Source of the DNA: Parvibaculum sp. | Lineage (GTDB): Bacteria > Pseudomonadota > Alphaproteobacteria > Parvibaculales > Parvibaculaceae | NCBI GenBank assembly: GCA_014359855.1 | Contig: JACIYQ010000244.1 | Location: 1 to 60,591 of the forward strand | DNA length: 60,591 nt | Reading direction: 5' to 3' | The notes under the pieces: model-generated | The model's input: only the letters and a program-made list of their open reading frames with translations | Databases searched by the model: none | What the model was told of the DNA's origin: nothing | Position numbers and translations under genes: made by a program | Shown here: positions 35,302 to 43,521 of the stretch, one piece after another | How the letters are laid out: every line of letters starts with the position of its first letter | Position numbering within the stretch: the first letter of the stretch is position 1

Positions 35302-36168
35302 ATGAATGTATCCCTTCCGACGAAAGCAATTCCGGAACCGGCGAATGCCGAAGCGCTGCTCGCCGAAATTGCCCGTCAATTGCCGGCCGGCAAGATCGTT
35401 CCCTATCTCGGTTCGGGGCTCCTCGATCTGTCGGCACCTTCCATCCCGACGACGCCGGAGGCGCTTGCGGCCTTCTTCGGAACCAAGGTCGCTCTGCCGC
35501 GCCGCGCCAAAGGCAACGCCTGGGCTTCCGCGCAGCATATCGAGAGCTACAAGCATCGCTCGACGGTGTCCGCGCTGATGGCCGAAGCCTTTTCCTCCCC
35601 TGTGGAGCCGACGGCCTTCCACCGCTATCTGGCCTCGCTCCGTCTGCCGATGATCGTCGATAGCTGGTATGACGGGGCGATGCGCGCGGCGCTCGCTTCA
35701 GGGCGCGACTGGGGCGAGGTGCAAGGCATTACGCGGGCCGGAGTCCGGGAGGATCGCTGGTACCGTTTCTACGATTCCGACGGCCAGGAGACGGATCGCG
35801 CCGCGGCCGAGCGCTGGCCGACCCTTCTTTACAAGCCGCATGGCGGCATCCTTCCGGCGAAGAACTTTCTTATCTCGGATGCTGACTATGTCGAGGTTCT
35901 GACGGAAATCGACATTCAGACGCCGATACCCGACTTGGTGAAGGAGAAGCGCAGCGGCCGAAGCTTCCTCTTTGTGGGCTGCCGGTTCCACGACCAGCTT
36001 CTCAGAACCTATGCGCGCCAGATCACCAAGCGCTCATCCACCATCCACTACATGATTGCCGATGTCGAGACGCTGACAAGGAACGAACTGCGCTTTGTGG
36101 CCGAGCAGGGCATCGTGCCGATCGCGGTTCCGCTCGCGCGCGCGGTCGAGATTCTTTCCGCCGCCTGA
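35302..36168 (+). CDS. SIR2-like protein of the nif region
   Basis: 288 residues. Starts ALLAEIARQLPAGKIVPYLGSGLLDLSAPSIPTTPEALAAFFGTKV, resembling the nucleotide-binding start of SIR2-family proteins, with a later WPTLLYKPHGGI and SFLFVGCRFHDQLLRTYARQI that fit the SIR2_2 type. The zinc-binding cysteines of deacetylase sirtuins are absent. Such genes occur next to nifT/nifB in several diazotrophs. NAD use is possible but not shown. Confidence 0.78.
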   Translation: MNVSLPTKAIPEPANAEALLAEIARQLPAGKIVPYLGSGLLDLSAPSIPTTPEALAAFFGTKVALPRRAKGNAWASAQHIESYKHRSTVSALMAEAFSSPVEPTAFHRYLASLRLPMIVDSWYDGAMRAALASGRDWGEVQGITRAGVREDRWYRFYDSDGQETDRAAAERWPTLLYKPHGGILPAKNFLISDADYVEVLTEIDIQTPIPDLVKEKRSGRSFLFVGCRFHDQLLRTYARQITKRSSTIHYMIADVETLTRNELRFVAEQGIVPIAVPLARAVEILSAA

Positions 36169-36252
36169 GTACTCAAACTCATTTTGTTTCGGTCCGCCGC
36201 TCGCGTTTCGGCGAGAGGCGCTGTTGCGTTTGGACGCCCTCGCGTCGGGACA

Positions 36253-36298
36253 TGTCGCCTTTCCAACAGGATGCGTCGTTGGTGTTGATGTGTCGACA
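36253..36298. promoter_or_regulatory. two NifA upstream activator sites of nifB
   Basis: TGTCGCCTTTCCAACA (36253-36268) and TGTTGATGTGTCGACA (36283-36298), both exact TGT-N10-ACA, 112 and 82 bases before the -24 element. Confidence 0.75.
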
Positions 36299-36364
36299 AG
36301 GCGAGAGCCAGCGTGCCTCTCCGCAAGTCATTGATCTCACGGGAATTTGTGCCGCCATTCGGAA

Positions 36365-36380
36365 TGGCACGCGAGTTGCT
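36365..36380 (+). promoter_or_regulatory. sigma-54 promoter of nifB operon
   Basis: TGGCACGCGAGTTGCT, perfect consensus, 48 bases before the nifB ATG. Confidence 0.9.
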
Positions 36381-36427
36381 CAAGGACATTCGGGATTTGG
36401 GCGATTGGCCATGAGCGAGGAGCGGAC

Positions 36428-37984
36428 ATGCACAGGTCGGCGCAGCAGGAAGGCACCAAGGCTGAGACCGTCATCGATATCGAAGAGGTCATGCAGCAGG
36501 TCGCCGAACACAAGGGATGCGGCACACAGGGCGGCAGCGGCAAGGCGAGCTGCGGCTCGGCCGCCGGTCAGGGCGACCTGCCGACGGAGATTTGGGAGAA
36601 GGTGAAGAACCATCCCTGCTACAGCGAGGAGGCGCATCATCACTACGCGCGGATGCATGTCGCCGTCGCGCCCGCATGCAACATACAGTGCAACTACTGC
36701 AACCGCAAATACGACTGTGCGAACGAGTCGCGCCCCGGCGTCGTCAGCGAGAAGCTGACGCCGGAACAGGCGGCGAAGAAGGTGCTTGCCGTCGCCTCGA
36801 CCATTCCGCAGATGACCGTGCTCGGCATCGCGGGGCCCGGCGATCCGCTCGCCAATCCAGCGAAAACCTTCAAGACCTTCGAGCTTATTTCGCAGACCGC
36901 GCCGGACATCAAGCTCTGCCTGTCGACCAACGGTTTGGCGCTGCCCGACCATGTCGACGAGATCGCCCGCTACAACGTCGATCACGTGACCATCACGATC
37001 AACATGGTCGATCCCGAGATCGGCGCGAAGATCTATCCGTGGATCTTCTGGAATCACAAGCGCTACACCGGCGTCGAGGCGGCGAAGATCCTCACCGATC
37101 GCCAGCTTCAGGGCCTCGAAATGCTCACCGAGCGCGGCATCCTCTGCAAGATCAACTCGGTCATGATCCCCGGCATCAACGATCGGCATCTCGTCGAGGT
37201 GAACAGGGCCGTCAAATCGCGCGGCGCCTTCCTCCACAACATCATGCCGCTGATCTCCGCGCCCGAGCACGGCACCGTCTTCGGCCTCACCGGACAGCGT
37301 GGACCTTCGGCACAGGAACTCAAGGCTTTGCAGGATAGCTGCGAGGGCGAGATGAACATGATGCGGCATTGCCGGCAGTGCCGGGCCGATGCCGTCGGTC
37401 TTCTGGGCGAGGACCGCAGCGCCGAGTTCACGACCGACAAGATCATGGAGATGGAGGTGAACTACGACCTCGACACGCGCAAGGCCTATCAGGCCAAGGT
37501 GGAGGAGGAGCGCATCGCCAAAGTGGCCGCGAAGCAGGAAGAACTCTCGGCTCTCGCCGGCGAACGGAGCGATATCAGGCTTCTGGTCGCCGTGGCGACG
37601 AAGGGCTCGGGTCTCATCAACGAACATTTCGGCCACGCAAAGGAATTCCAGATCTACGAGCTTTCGACCGGCGGCGCGAAATTCGTCGGTCACCGCCGCG
37701 TCGATCTCTACTGCCAGGGCGGCTATGGCGAGGAAGACAGTCTCGAAACGATCATCCGCGCGATCAACGATTGCCATGCCGTCTTCGTGGCGAAGATCGG
37801 CGGCTGCCCGAAGAACGATCTCATCGCGGCCGGCATCGAGCCCGTCGACCAGTTCGCTCACGAATTCATCGAGAAATCGGCGATCGCCTGGTTCAAGACC
37901 TATCTCGACAAGGTGAATGGCGGCGAGATCGAGCATCTCGCGCGGGGCGATGCGGAAATTCGTCAGGGCGCGCTCATCGCCTGA
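36428..37984 (+). CDS. nifB: NifB, radical-SAM FeMo-cofactor core synthase
   Basis: 518 residues from ATG 36428 with GAGGAG upstream. Radical-SAM motif ACNIQCNYCNRKYDC (~residues 80-95), then the NifB core with IAGPGDPLANP and HCRQCRADAVG, and a C-terminal NifX-like domain (LLVAVATKGSGLINEHFGHAKEFQIYEL to the end). Builds NifB-co, the 8Fe core of FeMo-cofactor. Heads a long operon. Confidence 0.98.
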   Translation: MHRSAQQEGTKAETVIDIEEVMQQVAEHKGCGTQGGSGKASCGSAAGQGDLPTEIWEKVKNHPCYSEEAHHHYARMHVAVAPACNIQCNYCNRKYDCANESRPGVVSEKLTPEQAAKKVLAVASTIPQMTVLGIAGPGDPLANPAKTFKTFELISQTAPDIKLCLSTNGLALPDHVDEIARYNVDHVTITINMVDPEIGAKIYPWIFWNHKRYTGVEAAKILTDRQLQGLEMLTERGILCKINSVMIPGINDRHLVEVNRAVKSRGAFLHNIMPLISAPEHGTVFGLTGQRGPSAQELKALQDSCEGEMNMMRHCRQCRADAVGLLGEDRSAEFTTDKIMEMEVNYDLDTRKAYQAKVEEERIAKVAAKQEELSALAGERSDIRLLVAVATKGSGLINEHFGHAKEFQIYELSTGGAKFVGHRRVDLYCQGGYGEEDSLETIIRAINDCHAVFVAKIGGCPKNDLIAAGIEPVDQFAHEFIEKSAIAWFKTYLDKVNGGEIEHLARGDAEIRQGALIA

Positions 37985-38019
37985 GCCTCCCGGCCGCCGG
38001 ATAACAACAGGAGCAATTG

Positions 38020-38244
38020 ATGGCGCTCAAGATCATATCGTCGCAATGCACGAGCTGTTCGGCCTGCGAGGCGGAATGCCCCAACGTTGCGATTTCGGAG
38101 AAAGGCGGCACCTTCGTCATCGACCCGAAGAAGTGCACGGAGTGTCTCGGGCATTTCGACAGCCCGCAATGCGCCGCCGTCTGCCCCGTCGACGACACCT
38201 GTGTCATCGACAACGCCTTCCCGCGTTATCAACTGCCGGCATAG
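38020..38244 (+). CDS. fdxN: FdxN-type 2[4Fe-4S] ferredoxin (nifB-linked)
   Basis: 74 residues from ATG 38020 (AGGAG upstream). Motifs CTSCSACEAECPNVAI and CTECLGHFDSPQCAAVCPV. A paralogue of the one at 34026. In this position it probably feeds electrons to NifB. Confidence 0.95.
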   Translation: MALKIISSQCTSCSACEAECPNVAISEKGGTFVIDPKKCTECLGHFDSPQCAAVCPVDDTCVIDNAFPRYQLPA

Positions 38245-38252
38245 GGAAACGC

Positions 38253-38588
38253 ATGGACTTCACGCTTACACCCGCAGCAGTGAGATTCATCCGTCTCATG
38301 CTCATGGCCGACGGCGTGCCGGGAAGCGGCTTCCGGCTCGCGGTGACCCCCGGCGGATGTTCCGGTCTCTCCGCGGACATGGAGGTGCGGGCCGCGCCCG
38401 AGCAAGGCGACGCGGTTGTCGAGCGCGACGGCGTCAAGCTCTTCCTCCCCGCGGAAAGCCGCATGCTGCTCGACGGCGTCACGATCGATTTTGCCGATAC
38501 ACCCACCCAGACGGGTCTCGTCTTCCACGATCCCAGGGGATCGTCATGCAGCACGAACGAGTCCAGGCCGGTGGCGCTGTCACAATAG
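38253..38588 (+). CDS. HesB/IscA-like protein with degenerate C-terminal cysteines
   Basis: 111 residues from ATG 38253 (MDFTLTPAAVRFIRLMLMADGVPGSGFRLAVTPGGCSGLSADMEV). A-type carrier fold with the first cysteine (GGCSG) kept, but the C-terminal Cys-x-Cys is reduced to SSCSTNE, so one ligand is missing compared with the copy at 22943. Nif operons of other diazotrophs also carry a HesB-like gene here. Cluster binding may be altered. Confidence 0.85.
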   Translation: MDFTLTPAAVRFIRLMLMADGVPGSGFRLAVTPGGCSGLSADMEVRAAPEQGDAVVERDGVKLFLPAESRMLLDGVTIDFADTPTQTGLVFHDPRGSSCSTNESRPVALSQ

Positions 38589-38597
38589 GATGAACGG

Positions 38598-39140
38598 ATG
38601 GCCGGTTCCGCCGCCCAGAGAGAGCATTCACCATTGATGCAGGATGATGCTTTCTTCGCCGATGCTCTGCTCGGAGGAGGCGTGCCGCCCGAGGCGGAAC
38701 GCCATTTGTTGCAGGCGAGCCTTACCTATCATCTGGGGGACATCGCCGAAACGCATCTGAGGGATGCGGAGCTGCTCGCACCGGGCCATCCGGCGGTTCT
38801 GATCGGCCTCTACCGTTTCTATTTCTACAAGGGCCGGCTTGCGGATGCGCTGGCCGTCGCGCGGGCCTGTCTCGCCAAGGCGGCCGAGGAAAACGAACTC
38901 CCGCCCGATTGGCGCGACGTGCGCGCGGACGATGCCATCTTCGATCGATATGAAGAAATCGGCCCGCGCTTCTTTCTCTTCACGCTCAAGGGCTATGCCT
39001 ATCTCCAGATGCGCCTCGGAAATTTCGAGGAGGGGCTGGCAGCCGTGCTGAAGCTTCTGGAGCTCGATCCGGGCGACAAGATCGGTGCACGGGTTCTGTT
39101 CGATGTCCTGGAACGCATGGGGCAGGACGATGATGAATGA
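38598..39140 (+). CDS. TPR-like nif-operon protein
   Basis: 180 residues (a start 14 codons later is possible). Tetratricopeptide-type helices: AERHLLQASLTYHLGDIAETHLRDAELLAPGHPAVLIGLYRFYFYKGRLADALAVARACLAKAA and RFFLFTLKGYAYLQMRLGNFEEGLAAVLKLLELDPGD. A diverged copy of the gene at 7267-7791. Overlaps the next gene by 11 bases. Likely a protein-protein scaffold. Confidence 0.8.
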   Translation: MAGSAAQREHSPLMQDDAFFADALLGGGVPPEAERHLLQASLTYHLGDIAETHLRDAELLAPGHPAVLIGLYRFYFYKGRLADALAVARACLAKAAEENELPPDWRDVRADDAIFDRYEEIGPRFFLFTLKGYAYLQMRLGNFEEGLAAVLKLLELDPGDKIGARVLFDVLERMGQDDDE

Positions 39141-39903
39141 CATCGACGAGGCCCTCGATTGGCTCGGCGACGAGGTGGATTGCGCCGCCTGCAGGCATCT
39201 GCCGCAAAACGCGGCGGGGCTCTGCCGGTTGAAGCATGCCTGCGTCAATGATCGCTATGCGCGGCGGATCGACCGCTTCTTCACCTGGAACCCCGCCTTC
39301 GGCAATTCCTATCTTGGGCATCCTCATTTCGAGGTGCGCGCCATTGCGGCGAAGCATGCGGACATATTCCTGTTGCCGCCGCTTCTCGACGATCCGGAGG
39401 AGACCGTTCGCTGGAACGCGGCGCGGCGCCTGCCCCGGCGCCATGTCCTGCGGCTGAGGTCGGACCCCCATCGCGAGGTTCGCATCCGCGTCGCCTCGCT
39501 GCTCGATCCCGCCGATCTTGCTCCGATGGCGGATGACCCGGATTACTATGTCCGGCTCGTGGTCGCGCGGCGCGTGCCGCCGCCATTGCTTGCGCGCATG
39601 ATCGACGATGAAGAGCCGGAAGTCCGGCGCGTGGTGGCGAACCGTGTGCCGTCGGAGTGGCTGCTCCGCATAACGACCGATCCCGATCCGCTCGTGAGGC
39701 TCGAAGCGGCCCGGCGCCTCGCGCCGCATCTCCTGTCGCGCCTGAAGCACGACCCGGACTGGCGCGTTCGCTACGAAGTGGCGAGACGGAGCCCGCTCGA
39801 CGAAATTCATGGCGCCATTGAGGACGACGATCTTCTCGTCCGGGAACTCGCACAGTCGCGTCTGTCCGGCGTGCAGGCGCATCGGGAGGGCATATCGGTA
39901 TGA
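39130..39903 (+). CDS. 4Fe-4S LRV-repeat protein
   Basis: 257 residues from ATG 39130. N-terminal cysteine cluster VDCAACRHLPQNAAGLCRLKHAC (four ligands) followed by eight LRV-type repeats (for example LLDDPEETVRWNAARRLPRRH, MIDDEEPEVRRVVANRVPSEW). Matches the known Azotobacter LRV iron-sulfur protein of the nif region in layout. Function unknown. Confidence 0.9.
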   Translation: MMNDIDEALDWLGDEVDCAACRHLPQNAAGLCRLKHACVNDRYARRIDRFFTWNPAFGNSYLGHPHFEVRAIAAKHADIFLLPPLLDDPEETVRWNAARRLPRRHVLRLRSDPHREVRIRVASLLDPADLAPMADDPDYYVRLVVARRVPPPLLARMIDDEEPEVRRVVANRVPSEWLLRITTDPDPLVRLEAARRLAPHLLSRLKHDPDWRVRYEVARRSPLDEIHGAIEDDDLLVRELAQSRLSGVQAHREGISV

Positions 39904-40217
39904 GCAATATCGTTCGCGACAGCGATGTGGTCGAGCTTTCCGAGCCGCCTTATTTCAACTTCGGCGAAAAGGTGCGGGCGAAACGCACGATCCGCAACGA
40001 CGGTACTTATGCAGGCAAGGAGATCGGCGAGATTCTGGCGAAGAAGGGCGAGGAGGGATACGTCGTCAGCATCGGCACCTTCCTTCAGCAGTTCTACATC
40101 TATGGCGTCGAGTTCCTCGAAAGCGGCAATCGCGTCGGCATGAAACGGAAGGAACTCGATCCGGTGAATGCACGCGATGAGGAGGAGGACCTTCCTCTCC
40201 CCGGGAGGGTCGCATGA
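39900..40217 (+). CDS. nifZ: NifZ (first copy)
   Basis: 105 residues; start overlaps the LRV stop (ATGA). NifZ domain: EPPYFNFGEKVRAKRTIRNDGTYAGKEIGEILAKKGEEGYVVSIGTFLQQFYIYGVEFLESGNRVGMKRKEL. Needed for maturation of the second P-cluster in MoFe protein (family knowledge). Confidence 0.94.
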   Translation: MSNIVRDSDVVELSEPPYFNFGEKVRAKRTIRNDGTYAGKEIGEILAKKGEEGYVVSIGTFLQQFYIYGVEFLESGNRVGMKRKELDPVNARDEEEDLPLPGRVA

Positions 40218-40522
40218 TCGAGCCCCGCTTTCCGATCTATCAATGGGGCCAGCGCGTCGTCGCCCTGATCGACCTTCGCAATGACGGGACCTTTCCCGAG
40301 GCGCCGGCCGAAGCCTTGCTGGTTCCCGCAGGCGCGGCCGGCGAAATCGTCCAGGTCGGCACGCACACGGATTCCAGCACGCCGATCTATCTCGTCGAAT
40401 TCGGCGAGCGGCTCGTCGTCGGCTGTCTTGAAGAAGAGATCGTTCCCATCGGGCAGCGAGTTGGCCATGAAGGCGACCGCGACGAAGGAATTGGCGGCGA
40501 AAATGCCACGGCATCCGAATGA
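40214..40522 (+). CDS. nifZ: NifZ-family protein (second copy)
   Basis: 102 residues; four-base overlap with the first nifZ. FPIYQWGQRVVALIDLRNDGTFPEAPAEALLVPAGAAGEIVQVGTHTDSSTPIYLVEFGERLVVGCLEEEI keeps the NifZ fold but is diverged from copy one. Two NifZ domains in tandem genes replace the longer single NifZ of Azotobacter. Confidence 0.88.
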   Translation: MIEPRFPIYQWGQRVVALIDLRNDGTFPEAPAEALLVPAGAAGEIVQVGTHTDSSTPIYLVEFGERLVVGCLEEEIVPIGQRVGHEGDRDEGIGGENATASE

Positions 40523-40826
40523 TCTCGATCGCAAGCGCATCGAATACGCGCTCAAGGAGCGCAAACGATACCGCTACGTCCTGCCGCGTGTCCTCGCGAC
40601 CGATGGCGGCTATCGGATCGAAAGCCCCTGCTGCTCGCGCAACGTCGACGCCGAGGGCGGAATCGTCGATGTCGCACTGATCGAATATCGCGAGGAGGCC
40701 GATCTCTGGCATCTCTATCGAAAGAACCACATGGACGGCACCTGGGAATTTCACAGCACGCACGGACGGCTCCATGAGCTTGTGGAACGGCTGAATAGCG
40801 ATGTGGAACGGAAATTCTGGCAGTGA
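40467..40826 (+). CDS. DUF3024-family protein
   Basis: 119 residues from ATG 40467, overlapping the second nifZ by 56 bases; ATG 40503 (MPRHPNDLDRKRIEYALKERKRYRYVLPRVLATDGGYRIESPCCSRNVD) is a likely alternative with a smaller overlap. Small soluble protein with a CC pair in ESPCCSRNVD and terminal FWQ. DUF3024 genes recur in nif clusters; no known activity. Confidence 0.82.
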   Translation: MKATATKELAAKMPRHPNDLDRKRIEYALKERKRYRYVLPRVLATDGGYRIESPCCSRNVDAEGGIVDVALIEYREEADLWHLYRKNHMDGTWEFHSTHGRLHELVERLNSDVERKFWQ

Positions 40827-40868
40827 TGGCGAAGTGCGAATTCGCGGCAACGGAGTAGGGGCTTGACC

Positions 40869-41132
40869 ATGACCGTCGAGGAACTGAGGGAGATCGAACG
40901 ATTGCTCGCCGCGCTCGACATGGATGCCGGCACCTTTGCCGAGCTTCGCCGCCGATTTCCCAATCTGTCGTGGACGCGCTGCGATGCTTCGGATGTGATC
41001 GAAGCGCCGTTCCGGACCTTCGGACGTTTCGACGTTCATCTGTTGAGCAACGCGGATCATTGCGCGCGGATTACCTCCGATCCCGCGGCCGCGACCGGCG
41101 TCGTGCTCGCGCAGAGGGGGCTTCAGCCATGA
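40869..41132 (+). CDS. small nif-operon protein (DUF6129-like)
   Basis: 87 residues from ATG 40869 (MTVEELREIERLLAALDMDAGTFAELRRRFPNLSWTRCDASDVIEAPFRTFGRFDVHLLSNADHCARITSDPAAATGVVLAQRG). A repeated element in nif operons of Proteobacteria; family name is from memory and less certain than the gene. Overlaps the next gene by ATGA. Confidence 0.8.
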   Translation: MTVEELREIERLLAALDMDAGTFAELRRRFPNLSWTRCDASDVIEAPFRTFGRFDVHLLSNADHCARITSDPAAATGVVLAQRGLQP

Positions 41133-42337
41133 GAAAGCCGCCCCCCATCAATCTTGCAACCCGCGACGGCGTTCCGGTGGAGAAGGAGGATAAGGACTCG
41201 TTCATCCTTCTCTCCGACCCCGATGTCACGCTGGCGGAACTCGAAGCGGTCGATGCCGTGCTCCGCTCGTCGCGTCTGTCGAACGGGCCGGTGGCCGAGG
41301 CTTTCGAGGAAGCTTTCGCCGGCTATGTCGGCCGCAAATATGCGGTCGCGGTGCCGAGCGGCACGCTCGGCCTTCTCATCGCGCTCAAAGCTCATGGCAT
41401 AGGTTCGGGGCAGGACGTGATCGTGTCGTCCTACTCGTTGCGGGAAACGCAGCATGCGATCCGCCTTGCCGGCGCGATGCCGGTATTCTCCGACATCGAT
41501 TACTGGGCGGGCACGCTCGCGCCCGAGAAGATCGAGGCAAGGCTCACCAACCGGACGCGAGCCATTATCGCTTCCAACAATAACGGACATCCGGCGGCAT
41601 GGGCGGCCTTGCGCACGCTCGCGAAAAAACATGACCTCGTGCTGATCGAGGATTCGACCGAGGCGATCGGTTCGAAATATCAGGGTGCACTCGTCGGCAC
41701 ATTCGGCGATACGTCGATATTCGACTTCTCCCAGCCCTCGCCGCTCACCTGCGGCGAAGGCGGCATGGTGGTGACGGACGATATCGACATCGCGGTCGCG
41801 CTCAGGCGTCACCGGGCGCGGCGGGAAGATGAGCGTTCATCCGTCGTCATCGGCGCGACGGCACCCTACCAGGCGGGCATGAGCGATATTTCGGCGGCGC
41901 TCGGTCTCGCCCAGTTGAAGCGGATCGATGAGATTCTGGAGCGGCGGCGGCTCACGGAGCATCTCTACTACAAGCATCTGAAATCCTTCGAGGGGATCAA
42001 GGATCCTTATGTCGCGCCGGACGTGACGGAGGTGAACTGGCTTCTCTATGTCGTTCATCTCGGCACGCGCTTTTCCCGTTCCGGCCGCGACGCGATCGTC
42101 GAGGATTTGCGCATCGAGGATGTGGAAGCCGTTGCCTACAGCAATCCGCTCCACCTGCAACGTCACTATTTTGATCTCGGCTATCGCCGCGGCGACCTCT
42201 TCGTGACGGAGAAGGTCGCGGATCGCGCGGTGGCGCTGCCCTTCCACACCCATCTTACAGAGGACCAGATTTCCTTCATCGTGGCGACGATGAAGGACGC
42301 TTCGATCAATGTCGGAGCGGGGTCGGCCATCTACTGA
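41129..42337 (+). CDS. DegT/DnrJ/EryC1-fold protein lacking the PLP lysine
   Basis: 402 residues from ATG 41129. Aminotransferase fold of the DegT family: AVPSGTLGLLIALKAHGIGSGQDVIVSSYS, LIEDSTEAIGSKYQGALVGTFGD (the PLP aspartate is kept) and the conserved GEGG at 209-212. The lysine that normally binds PLP five residues before GEGG is Ser204 (FDFSQPSPLTCGEGG), so normal transamination is not expected. Intact frame, tightly coupled in the nifB operon. Could be a dehydratase-like or purely structural member; function unknown. Confidence 0.85.
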   Translation: MRKPPPINLATRDGVPVEKEDKDSFILLSDPDVTLAELEAVDAVLRSSRLSNGPVAEAFEEAFAGYVGRKYAVAVPSGTLGLLIALKAHGIGSGQDVIVSSYSLRETQHAIRLAGAMPVFSDIDYWAGTLAPEKIEARLTNRTRAIIASNNNGHPAAWAALRTLAKKHDLVLIEDSTEAIGSKYQGALVGTFGDTSIFDFSQPSPLTCGEGGMVVTDDIDIAVALRRHRARREDERSSVVIGATAPYQAGMSDISAALGLAQLKRIDEILERRRLTEHLYYKHLKSFEGIKDPYVAPDVTEVNWLLYVVHLGTRFSRSGRDAIVEDLRIEDVEAVAYSNPLHLQRHYFDLGYRRGDLFVTEKVADRAVALPFHTHLTEDQISFIVATMKDASINVGAGSAIY

Positions 42338-42389
42338 ACCGCGACGCGAACCAGACGAAGCAATACCAGAGAAGCTGAGGAAAATATCA

Positions 42390-42698
42390 ATGTCCATGAT
42401 CACGATTATGCCGTCAGGCAAGACTTTCGAAGCGGCGGAAGGAATGTCCCTGCTGGCGGCGATTCTCGCGGCCGACGAGGCCATGAACCACAAGTGCAAC
42501 GGCAATGCCTCCTGCGGCACGTGCCACGTCTTCGTCCATGAGGGACGAAAGGGCCTCTCCAGGATCGCGCGCGAGGAGAACGAGAAGCTCGACATGATCG
42601 TCGGCGTCGGTTCGAAATCGCGCCTTGCATGTCAGGCGAAAGTGCTCGGTACGGAAGACATCAAGGTCGAACTGCTCGGCTTCGGCTCGGGTCTTTAG
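42390..42698 (+). CDS. [2Fe-2S] ferredoxin of the nif region
   Basis: 102 residues from ATG 42390 with TGAGGA upstream. Plant/adrenodoxin-type fold with cysteines in KCNGNASCGTCHVFV (C-x5-C-x2-C) and RLACQAKV. Possible roles: electron transfer or a protective complex with nitrogenase like the Shethna protein; not decidable here. Confidence 0.9.
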   Translation: MSMITIMPSGKTFEAAEGMSLLAAILAADEAMNHKCNGNASCGTCHVFVHEGRKGLSRIAREENEKLDMIVGVGSKSRLACQAKVLGTEDIKVELLGFGSGL

Positions 42699-42714
42699 AA
42701 ATCAGGAGATGAAT

Positions 42715-42930
42715 ATGGAAACCGACAACGTCATGATTCATGTGCGCTTCGCTCCGAACGGAGAAGTCGTCGAGATCGGCGAGCGCCCGGCGGACGCGAC
42801 GCCCAGGGACTGGTTCAACTGTCTGAGCGACAAGGCCGGAACGCACTACCGGACCTTTGCGGGCGGGCGCGGCGTGTTCAGCCTGACGCGCCAGGAAATC
42901 GATATGCTGAAGGGCGATTTCGCCGCATAG
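42715..42930 (+). CDS. small uncharacterised nif-operon protein
   Basis: 71 residues from ATG 42715 (six bases after AGGAG); ATG 42709 is in frame but directly abuts the ribosome site. METDNVMIHVRFAPNGEVVEIGERPADATPRDWFNCLSDKAGTHYRTFAGGRGVFSLTRQEIDMLKGDFAA. Last intact gene of the island. I cannot name the family. Confidence 0.8.
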   Translation: METDNVMIHVRFAPNGEVVEIGERPADATPRDWFNCLSDKAGTHYRTFAGGRGVFSLTRQEIDMLKGDFAA

Positions 42931-42956
42931 GAACCGGATGGGAAAGGATCACGGAT

Positions 42957-43475
42957 GTTACGATCGATTACGAAACTGGGAAGCGGAATTGTCCTGAATC
43001 TGCTGCTGCTTCTGCCGCTGGCCTCCCATGCCATGCCGGGAGCGTCGCCGTTGCCGTCGCCGCGAATTTCGAGGCTGCGGCCAAGGAGATAGCGCACGCC
43101 TTCAAGGCAAAGACCGGAGACGTGGTGATCTTCAGCGCGGGCTCATCGGGACAGCTCTATATGCAATTCGCCCAGGGCGCGCCCTTCGATATTTTCATGT
43201 CGGCGGATTCTGTCCGTCCGAAGAAGGCAGAAGAGGAGGGGTTGGCGGTTCCCGGCTCACCTATGCAACAGGCAAGCTCGTGCTGTGGGGCGCCGAACCG
43301 GGTGTTGTCGACCGGCGGGGCGACGTACTGCGGCGAGGCCTCTTCATTCATATCGCAATCGCAAATCTGGATGCGGCACCTTATGGCTTCGCGGGGATGG
43401 AAACCCTGAAAAATCTCGGCCTCGACAAGGTGATCGAGCCGGAGATCGTCAAGGGTGCCAGCATCACTCAGATTT
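42957..43475 (+). pseudogene. modA: molybdate-binding protein ModA, frameshifted and cut by the right repeat
   Basis: An N-terminal signal peptide is encoded from 42957 (MLRSITKLGSGIVLNLLLLLPLASHAM). The frame then shifts near 43040, giving VAVAVAANFEAAAKEIAHAFKAKTGDVVIFSAGSSGQLYMQFAQGAPFDIFMSADSVRPKKAEEEGLAVPGS, and shifts again near 43245 to GSRLTYATGKLVLWGAEPGVVDRRG...HIAIANLDAAPYGFAGMETLKNLGLDKVIEPEIVKGASITQ. It stops being ModA at the 42-bp tRNA repeat, losing the last ~70-80 residues and any modBC. Clear periplasmic molybdate-binding protein, dead. Confidence 0.85.
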
Positions 43476-43518
<43 letters not shown>

Positions 43519-43521
43519 ATA

